Source: an uncultured Oscillospiraceae bacterium
Lineage (GTDB): Bacteria; Bacillota; Clostridia; Oscillospirales; Acutalibacteraceae
Length of the DNA stretch: 10,493 nucleotides
Assembly (NCBI GenBank): GCA_958366985.1
Contig: CATXDC010000033.1
Span: 1-10,493 of the forward strand
Direction of reading: 5' to 3'
Below are positions 6,275-10,493 of the stretch, in pieces. The stretch's first letter is position 1, and each line of letters starts with the position of its first letter. Below the pieces are notes generated by a model. That model was not told the origin of the DNA. It saw only the letters and a list, made by a program, of their open reading frames with translations, and did no database searches. Position numbers and translations under genes: made by a program.

Positions 6275-6526
6275 TTGAACAAAAATGTATTTTCGTTTGT
6301 CAATGCAGGATTTGGCCTGCTTTTGCTGTCCTATCGCCAACGTTTTGGGGTTACGCTTCCGGAGCTAAGCTCGGAATCCGGCATTCCTCTTTCTGTTCTT
6401 GAAGAAATAGAGCTTGGCAATCTTGCTCCGGATAAAAACGTTTTAGCTATCTTATCCCTTTATTTTAATGAAAATTTTGAATTTCCTGAGGATTCTCCTC
6501 TAGATACTCCTGCCAACAACAACTAA
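6275..6526 (+). CDS. Small XRE-type helix-turn-helix regulator
   Basis: An 83-residue protein with a single predicted Cro/C1-type helix-turn-helix: LLSYRQRFGVTLPELSSESGIPLSVLEEIELGNLAPDKNVLAILSLYF, roughly residues 17-65. The acidic tail EFPEDSPLDTPANNN is short. The start is TTG, with AAGGGG 7 bases upstream. The only nearby ATG in another frame (6270) meets a stop after one codon. It is the only plus-strand gene in a run of minus-strand genes, as expected for an element repressor. Its targets are unknown; dyads in this window are candidates. Confidence 0.72.
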   Translation: MNKNVFSFVNAGFGLLLLSYRQRFGVTLPELSSESGIPLSVLEEIELGNLAPDKNVLAILSLYFNENFEFPEDSPLDTPANNN

Positions 6527-6578
6527 TCCTGAATTTTCAGCTGTTTTTTAAGAATTTTTACTTTGTTTTTATCAAAGA

Positions 6579-6614
6579 ATAAACAACAACTCCCGAATAA
6601 GAGCCGTTGTTTAT
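6579..6614 (-). terminator. Probable terminator hairpin of the 6629-6838 gene
   Basis: ATAAACAAC (6579-6587) and GTTGTTTAT (6606-6614) form a 9-base stem, with an inner CTC/GAG pairing (6590-6592 and 6601-6603). On the minus strand a T-rich stretch (ATTCTTTG) follows. It lies 15 bases past the stop. The T-run is broken, so strength is uncertain. Confidence 0.6.
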
Positions 6615-6628
6615 ATACCGGACTGCTG

Positions 6629-6838
6629 CTATTCCACGTTGACCCACCGCATGATAACCGCCAGCGCTTCCACATAGCTCCCGGCATGCGTCACTTCGTC
6701 GACGAATTTGTCCCGTTCGTCCCGGTTCACGCCGCCCCGGCGCATGGCATGTGTGCAGATCCCAGTCAGATTAAAGATGTTTCCGTTCTGTCCAATCAAT
6801 TCTACCGTAATTTCCGGGTATTTTACTTTATCATTCAT
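6629..6838 (-). CDS. Small conserved phage/mobile-element protein
   Basis: A 69-residue protein with the pattern KYPEITVELIGQNGNIFNL(T)GICTHAMRRGGVNRDERDKFVDEVTHAGSYVEALAVIMRWVNVE. This matches a widespread family of short, uncharacterised phage and mobile-element proteins (VxLxGxDGNAFxILGxVxxALRRAGV ... MRWVxVE) recognised from memory. No function is established. GAAAGGAAAG lies just before the ATG. Copy 3 of the shared element and a long leader hairpin precede it. Confidence 0.8.
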   Translation of the reverse strand: MNDKVKYPEITVELIGQNGNIFNLTGICTHAMRRGGVNRDERDKFVDEVTHAGSYVEALAVIMRWVNVE

Positions 6839-6851
6839 TTTCTTTCCTTTC

Positions 6852-6898
6852 GTTTGTCTGGTTCAGGACGACACCATTGTCGTCTGTAACCAAACAAA
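6852..6898 (-). promoter_or_regulatory. Leader hairpin upstream of the 6629-6838 gene
   Basis: An inner perfect stem, GACGACA (6867-6873) with TGTCGTC (6878-6884) around CCAT, is nested in an outer stem. The outer arms are TTTGTCTGGTT and AACCAAACAAA (6888-6898), with one mismatch and a 3-base internal loop between the two stems. In the minus-strand transcript it follows the shared element and ends just before the ribosome site, so it may control translation. Confidence 0.6.
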
Positions 6899-6931
6899 GC
6901 CGGAAACAATTTCACAAGTCCAGCCTATGAA
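6894..6931 (-). repeat. Shared 38-base upstream element, copy 3
   Basis: It matches copy 1 at 33 of 38 positions, in the same orientation, 55 bases upstream of the 6838 start. The best conserved parts in all three copies are ACAAAGCCGGAAACA and AAGTC(C/T)AGC on the plus strand. Differences cluster at the outer end. Confidence 0.8.
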
Positions 6932-7073
6932 ATAAAATGCATTTTTTTATAACTTAACAAACTGTTTTCCCGTCATTTCATCTCTCCCGTGTTTCTCCCC
7001 GCATCGGCAATTTCATTTTTTTATGCAACCGTTGATTCGCTAAATCAGAGTTTAACAAATGGAGTTTGCTGTT

Positions 7074-7259
7074 ATGGACACCTTGCCCAATCCCCAACCG
7101 GAAAATCTTATCGTTGTCACCAGTCTGCTCACGCTTGCCTTTCATCGCCATCTGTCCAAGAAAGAAGGGACAACAGGCAACAAAAGACTGGAACTAATTT
7201 CAGATGTAAGCACAACTGACACCGACGCCAACAACCATGGAGATACAAATAATGACTAG
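7074..7259 (+). CDS. Small hypothetical protein, first gene of the recombinase operon
   Basis: A 61-residue protein with a hydrophobic helical segment (PENLIVVTSLLTLAFHRHLSKKE) and a polar tail rich in Thr, Asp and Asn. Short proteins of this kind precede DUF2924 genes in similar elements, but I cannot name a family. The ATG at 7074 has GGAG 9 bases upstream (7061-7064); an earlier in-frame ATG at 7059 has none. The stop overlaps the next gene's start as ATGACTAG, an 8-base overlap that argues for translational coupling and for a real gene. Confidence 0.55.
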   Translation: MDTLPNPQPENLIVVTSLLTLAFHRHLSKKEGTTGNKRLELISDVSTTDTDANNHGDTNND

Positions 7260-7686
7260 CGTATTACAAGAGGTGTTAGAGGTCAACAAAATGCCCATCG
7301 AAGCACTTCGCAAAAAATATAAAGAATTGTTTAATGCCGAAGCGCCGCTGACCGCAAGCCGCCGCCAGCTGATTCCCAAGATAACCTATCAGCTTCAGGT
7401 TCTGGCTTTCGGCGGGATTAGTTCTAGTGCCCAGCGCATGATAGATGATCTAAATCAGGGAAAAACGCCGGTTTATGCCCAACGCAAAAATCGCATTACT
7501 CTGCCGGCCGGTACGCTGATTGTTAAGGAATATCGCGGCGAAACCTATAAAATCAAAGTTACCGATGAAGATTTCGTTCTGAATGGCATCCATTACAGTT
7601 CGCTGGCAAAAATTGCACGTTTTATTACCGGCGGCACCAACTGGAACGTCCAGCGCTTCTTCAAACTCTCGGAGACCGCGCAATGA
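7252..7686 (+). CDS. DUF2924 domain protein
   Basis: About 144 residues covering the whole DUF2924 family pattern. The N-terminal part is MPIEALRKKYKELFNAEAPLTASRRQLIPKITYQLQVLAFGGIS. A spacer follows, then LPAGTLIVKEYRGETYKIKVTDEDFVLNGIHYSSLAKIARFITGGTNWNVQRFFKL. The C-terminal half resembles a small DNA-binding module seen in recombinase-associated proteins. Function is not established; the family travels with serine recombinases in alphaproteobacterial elements and is presumed to help them. The start at 7252 has GGAG 9 bases upstream; 7237 is an alternative without a ribosome site. It overlaps the next gene by ATGA. Confidence 0.9.
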   Translation: MTSVLQEVLEVNKMPIEALRKKYKELFNAEAPLTASRRQLIPKITYQLQVLAFGGISSSAQRMIDDLNQGKTPVYAQRKNRITLPAGTLIVKEYRGETYKIKVTDEDFVLNGIHYSSLAKIARFITGGTNWNVQRFFKLSETAQ

Positions 7687-8024
7687 CCTATGCCATATAC
7701 ACCCGCAGCCATCCTGCTGACACCGGCTGCAAAGCCGATCGGGAGCAATATCAGCGCTGTCTGGATTTCGCTGCCCGCTATCGTCTGGGAAAATCCCTGC
7801 CGCATTATTCCGATACGCTTGTTTTGTCCGCAAACGGAGAGACCAACGGTCTGCAAAATTTGTTTGAAGATATCCGCTTCGGGCAAATCGATGGCGTCAT
7901 AATTGAAGATACAATCTTTTTTGGCGAAAATTCTACCCGCTTGACGCAGATTATAGACTTTTTTGCCGCTCATCAAACCCGCATCCAAGTCGTCAGGGAG
8001 ACCGTGCCATGCCCGAAAAAATAA
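7683..8024 (+). CDS. Degenerate serine-recombinase catalytic domain protein
   Basis: A 113-residue protein resembling the N-terminal resolvase domain of the next gene along its full length: MTYAIYTRS at the start, LQNLFEDIRFGQIDGVIIEDT and IIDFFAAHQTRIQVV at the end. Key active-site positions are lost. The Y-T-R-x-S nucleophile motif reads YTRSH, so serine is shifted by one residue. The DRLTR motif with the catalytic arginines is replaced by EDTIFFGEN. The arginine in the NRPALQ stretch is also absent. There is no DNA-binding domain. It is probably catalytically dead and may act as a regulator or partner of the live recombinase. The ribosome region (GGAGACCG-GC-ATG) is almost the same as that of the next gene, which suggests a tandem duplication. 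Confidence 0.75.
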   Translation: MTYAIYTRSHPADTGCKADREQYQRCLDFAARYRLGKSLPHYSDTLVLSANGETNGLQNLFEDIRFGQIDGVIIEDTIFFGENSTRLTQIIDFFAAHQTRIQVVRETVPCPKK

Positions 8025-8650
8025 TCAATTGCGCCGTTTATACCCGTAAATCTACCGAAGAAGGCTTGGAACAGGATTTCAATTCTTTGGATAACCAGTA
8101 CGAATTCTGTACCAATTATCTCAAATCCCTTAATGATCCGGCTTTGCAACTGCTGCCCGCTCGTTATGACGACGGCGGCTATTCCGGAGGCTCGCTCAAC
8201 CGCCCGGCACTCCAGCGGTTGCTTGCCGATATTCAATGCGGTCTGGTTAACCGGGTCATCATTTATAAAATTGACCGTCTCACCCGTGAAATTCGCGATT
8301 TTTTCAAATTGCTTGACGTTTTCGAAAAATATAACGTTGAATTCGTTTCGGTCAAGGAAAACCAATATTACAATAATTTTGATTGCAGCAATAATGACTT
8401 AAAATCTCTTCAGAATGCTCCTCAAGAAGTCGGTTTCGACTTTGATTGCTCATATAATGAGTTAACTTCTCTTGAGGGGGCGCCCGTCAAAGTCGGTGAA
8501 GATATGGATTGCAGAAATAACAGCTTAATCTCATTAAACGGCGCTCCACAAAAAATCAGCGGCGATTTTAAGTGCAAAGGCAACCCGGCATTAAAGTCTT
8601 TAACCGGAATTGGTCTGGTTAAAGGAAAAATTATCAGCGATATAAAATAA
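8009..8650 (+). CDS. Serine recombinase catalytic domain fused in frame to leucine-rich repeats (chimera)
   Basis: A 213-residue ORF in two unrelated parts. Residues 1-116 are a good large-serine-recombinase catalytic domain: CAVYTRKSTEEG with nucleophile S15, YSGGSLNRPALQRLL, and IDRLTR with R90 and R93, ending FVSVK. In normal relatives this is followed by about 350 more residues (SMGRLTLNILLSFAQFERE and the DNA-binding region). Here residues 118-213 are instead four 21-residue leucine-rich-type repeats ending at a stop. The recombinase can therefore hardly bind its att sites. The ribosome site GGGAG lies 8 bases before the ATG, and the start overlaps the previous gene by 16 bases. A deletion, an insertion remnant or an assembly join are all possible. 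A strong terminator follows. Confidence 0.85.
   Translation: MPEKIINCAVYTRKSTEEGLEQDFNSLDNQYEFCTNYLKSLNDPALQLLPARYDDGGYSGGSLNRPALQRLLADIQCGLVNRVIIYKIDRLTREIRDFFKLLDVFEKYNVEFVSVKENQYYNNFDCSNNDLKSLQNAPQEVGFDFDCSYNELTSLEGAPVKVGEDMDCRNNSLISLNGAPQKISGDFKCKGNPALKSLTGIGLVKGKIISDIK
8378..8629 (+). repeat. Four 21-residue leucine-rich-like repeats
   Basis: The units begin FDCSNNDLKSLQNAP, FDCSYNELTSLEGAP, MDCRNNSLISLNGAP and FKCKGNPALKSLTGI, at residues 124, 145, 166 and 187 of the chimeric ORF (63-base period). The pattern (F)DCSxNxLxSLxGAPxxVGxD is common in phage and gut-bacterial repeat proteins of unknown function. The last unit is degenerate, as expected at the C-terminal cap of such a protein. 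Confidence 0.8.
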
Positions 8651-8688
8651 ATGTGCGGGACGGTTTCATATCCACGCCACGGTGAACG

Positions 8689-8714
8689 GCTCCGGTTTCC
8701 GGGGCTGTTTTTTT
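8689..8714 (+). terminator. Rho-independent terminator of the recombinase operon
   Basis: GCTCCGG (8689-8695) and CCGGGGC (8699-8705) form a 7-base GC-rich stem with a 3-base loop and one T-G pair. A run of seven T (8708-8714) follows. It lies about 40 bases past the stop of the chimeric ORF. Confidence 0.85.
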
Positions 8715-8799
8715 ATCCGGCAAAAAAGAACATTTTTCGCAATAAATAACTGGACAATCACGAAACATTAAGCAAAAACAAATACATCAGCGGGCGACA

Positions 8800-8812
8800 C
8801 GGGGTTGCCCCG
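8800..8812 (+). repeat. Small GC hairpin in the leader of the 8835 ORF
   Basis: CGGGG and CCCCG flank a 3-base TTG loop, 10 bases before the AAAGGA ribosome site of the small ORF at 8835. No T-run follows, so it is a leader structure rather than a terminator. Confidence 0.4.
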
Positions 8813-8834
8813 AAGTTTAGGAAAGGAACATAAA

Positions 8835-8951
8835 ATGAAAAATGATGTGGAATTCAAATATGCCGGCGGCGGTTTTGACGTCAGCCATGATCCGTATACG
8901 TCTTCTTTTGGCCGTCCGTTTCGGCGCGATACTGTACAATTATCGGACTAA
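8835..8951 (+). CDS. Short hypothetical ORF (38 residues)
   Basis: MKNDVEFKYAGGGFDVSHDP and the following 18 residues give a short, polar protein rich in Gly, Asp and Arg. It has a good AAAGGA ribosome site 7 bases before the ATG and a small GC hairpin just upstream. No family is recognised. It could be the surviving N-terminus of a longer gene cut by the rearrangement that also damaged its neighbours. Confidence 0.4.
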   Translation: MKNDVEFKYAGGGFDVSHDPYTSSFGRPFRRDTVQLSD

Positions 8952-8956
8952 AAACT

Positions 8957-9090
8957 ATGATGAATTTAAGCAATTATGCAGGAAATTTATGTAAAAAATT
9001 ATTGTCAAAAGGAATTTCAAAATCACAAATTGCTAAAATCCTCGGCGTTCTATGCGTACCCTAAGAAGATTAATTAATAGAACAATGTAA
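8957..9090 (+). pseudogene. Frameshifted small HTH protein
   Basis: Frame one from 8957 encodes MMNLSNYAGNLCKKLLSKGI followed by SKSQIAKILGV, the start of a helix-turn-helix like those of recombinases and small regulators. It then runs into VLCVP and a stop at 9062. Supplying one base near 9048-9051 gives GVSMRTLRRLINRTM, which completes the recognition helix and ends at a stop at 9088-9090. I infer a one-base deletion, or a sequencing or assembly error. No good ribosome site precedes it, but it begins 5 bases after the 8835 ORF ends. Confidence 0.5.
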
Positions 9091-9157
9091 CTTCTTGTTC
9101 CCACGGGCTATAAGTTTGGTGTGCTTTAATTATGCGTAATAATATCTGTTAGAGATT

Positions 9158-10493
9158 TTAAGCTTTTTTATTTTGAACAAAAACATACAATAATGGAATA
9201 ACAATTATACCGCCAAGTGTACCGAAAAGCATTCCATAAAATACGGGCACGCCTACCGCAATTCTTGATCCCGAGCAGGCCCCAGTTGCCCAAACCATTG
9301 GGGCAACACCCAAAACAAAAGTCATAGCGGTCATTAAAACAGCGCGGTAGCGTTCTTTTATCCCAGTCATAGCGGCAGTCTCAGCGCAAACGCCCTTTTC
9401 CTGTTCTTTTTTGGCAAACTCTACCACTAAAATTGCATTTTTTGCAGCCAGTCCGACTAATAAGACCAATCCTAATTGCGCATAAATGCTTAACGATTCT
9501 TGAGTTAGGAACATCCCCACAAAAGCACCGCCTATCGTCGTCAACACTGAAAGTATTACAATCAAAGGAATAGAAAAGCTTTCATATTGCGATACCAAGA
9601 ACATATAGACAAACAATACCGCTAAGACTATCAAATATTCTATTTGTCCTTGATTCCGTTTTTCCTGCAAGCTGATTCCGGACCATTCATAAGCATATTT
9701 TGAAGACAATGTTTGTTTTGCCAAATTTTCAACCGCTTGCATAGCTTCACCGGTACTCGAATTAGAATCCACAACAAGATTGATTGTTGCTGAGGAATAT
9801 TGGTTATAACGTTCAATAATTCTTGGTTTAGTAATTGTTTTAATCTCTACCAGACTTCCCAAAGGGATCATCTCACCGGTTTCGCTTTGTACATGTAATC
9901 TTTTTATACTCTCGGCATTTTTACGATATTTCCAGTCCGCCATCAGCATAACCCGGTTAGCTTGAGTACCAATATTGACATCGTTAATATATTGAGAACC
10001 CAGATAAGTTTGAAGAACTGAATATATATCTCCAACGGCAACGTTCATTAGTTCTGCCTTCTCTCGATTAATGTCCACAAAAATATGCGGCGTTGCAGAA
10101 GCAAAGGTTGAATAGGCCGAAGCTATTTCAGGTAAATTATTTAAATTTGCGATGAATTGTTTTAAATTTAGTTCTAAGTCGCTCATGTCATTGTCAACAA
10201 TTGCCTGTAATCTCAATTCCATACCGCTGCTACTGCCAAGACCTGGAATAACCGGGCGTTCAAATAGCCTAATATTTGCGTCCAATATTTCTTGCATTTG
10301 AGCATTTATTCTTGTTCTGATCGCAGATACGGAATCTTTTTTATCTTTCCTCTCAGCCCAAGGTTTTAACACTATCACATTTGAGCCGACATTTTCTCCT
10401 TGTCCGGCGAGCATACTCATACCGCGCCAGTTAACAACTGTTTTAATCTTATCCTCACTATTGAGAATTTGCCTTGTCTTATCAATTACATCA
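9158..10493 (-). CDS. RND multidrug efflux permease, HAE1 type (C-terminal part)
   Basis: This is the C-terminal 444 or so residues of an inner-membrane RND pump (AcrB/MexB-like), which exports drugs using the proton gradient with a periplasmic adaptor and outer-membrane channel. The reading frame stays open to the window edge, so the ATG at 10420 is internal. From N to C there is a periplasmic porter and docking region (IPGLGSSSGMELRL...; IPLGSLVEIKTITKPRIIERYNQYSSATI), then five membrane segments matching TM8-12. These include the family signature LVLLVGLAAKNAILVVEFAKK in TM10 and TM11 with TAMTFVLGVAPMVWATGA. It ends IPLLYVFVQNKKA with a short cytoplasmic tail. About 600 N-terminal residues lie outside the window. 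It is probably a host gene flanking the element. Confidence 0.95.
   Translation of the reverse strand, partial: DVIDKTRQILNSEDKIKTVVNWRGMSMLAGQGENVGSNVIVLKPWAERKDKKDSVSAIRTRINAQMQEILDANIRLFERPVIPGLGSSSGMELRLQAIVDNDMSDLELNLKQFIANLNNLPEIASAYSTFASATPHIFVDINREKAELMNVAVGDIYSVLQTYLGSQYINDVNIGTQANRVMLMADWKYRKNAESIKRLHVQSETGEMIPLGSLVEIKTITKPRIIERYNQYSSATINLVVDSNSSTGEAMQAVENLAKQTLSSKYAYEWSGISLQEKRNQGQIEYLIVLAVLFVYMFLVSQYESFSIPLIVILSVLTTIGGAFVGMFLTQESLSIYAQLGLVLLVGLAAKNAILVVEFAKKEQEKGVCAETAAMTGIKERYRAVLMTAMTFVLGVAPMVWATGACSGSRIAVGVPVFYGMLFGTLGGIIVIPLLYVFVQNKKA

Noticed and set aside
6059..6340. A 93-codon minus-strand ORF
   Set aside because: It overlaps the helix-turn-helix gene on the other strand, has no family resemblance, an odd composition and no convincing ribosome site; probably spurious.
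5478..6931. The three 38-base copies as a CRISPR array
   Set aside because: Copies are 390-950 bases apart with genes between them; there is no regular spacer pattern and no cas gene.
7593..8365. Minus-strand ORFs of 127-131 codons opposite the recombinase operon
   Set aside because: Shadows of the DUF2924 and recombinase genes, which have family motifs, ribosome sites and overlapping starts.

Overview
The window looks like part of an integrated phage-like or mobile element in a moderately AT-rich proteobacterium, with chromosomal sequence at its right end. The best guess for the host is an alphaproteobacterium, because DUF3489, DUF2924 and serine-recombinase genes clustered together are typical of alphaproteobacterial mobile elements. 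The host assignment is inference; there is no rRNA or tRNA here to fix it.

Left part (1-1415, minus strand): a tight replication-type operon, read right to left. It holds a phage-type hypothetical protein (921-1403), a 73-residue free-standing helix-hairpin-helix protein resembling the RNA polymerase alpha C-terminal domain (707-928), and a toprim-containing primase running off the left edge (from 683). The first two genes overlap by ATGACTGA, and the third starts 23 bases further on. A candidate promoter lies at 1526-1556.

Middle (1692-6838, mostly minus strand): an AAA ATPase with a DUF4143 C-terminus; two diverged paralogues (3005-3706 and 3988-4716) with a predicted HTH-like N-terminus and a winged-helix-like C-terminus; a DUF3489 protein (4852-5412); and two small proteins (5586-5864, 6629-6838). 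The last three genes share a 38-base upstream element at 33-36 of 38 identity. In each, the end of that element can pair with sequence at or near the gene's ribosome binding site. A lone plus-strand XRE-type regulator (6275-6526) starts with TTG.

Right part (7074-8650, plus strand): a four-gene overlapping operon. It encodes a small protein, a DUF2924 protein, a degenerate serine-recombinase catalytic domain lacking key active-site residues, and a second recombinase with an intact catalytic domain. After about 116 residues the second recombinase switches into four 21-residue leucine-rich repeats and ends, so the DNA-binding half of the integrase is missing. A strong terminator follows. Next come a 38-residue ORF and what looks like a frameshifted small HTH gene. 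The window closes with the C-terminal part of an RND (HAE1-type) efflux permease on the minus strand, probably a host gene.

Reading of the whole: the replication genes, DNA-binding accessory proteins and recombinase operon are what is expected of an integrated element. The chimeric recombinase and broken HTH gene suggest its right end has been rearranged and may no longer be mobile. The most unusual signals are the shared upstream element with its leader pairings, the paired live and dead recombinase domains, the recombinase-LRR fusion, and clusters of perfect inverted repeats inside and between genes.
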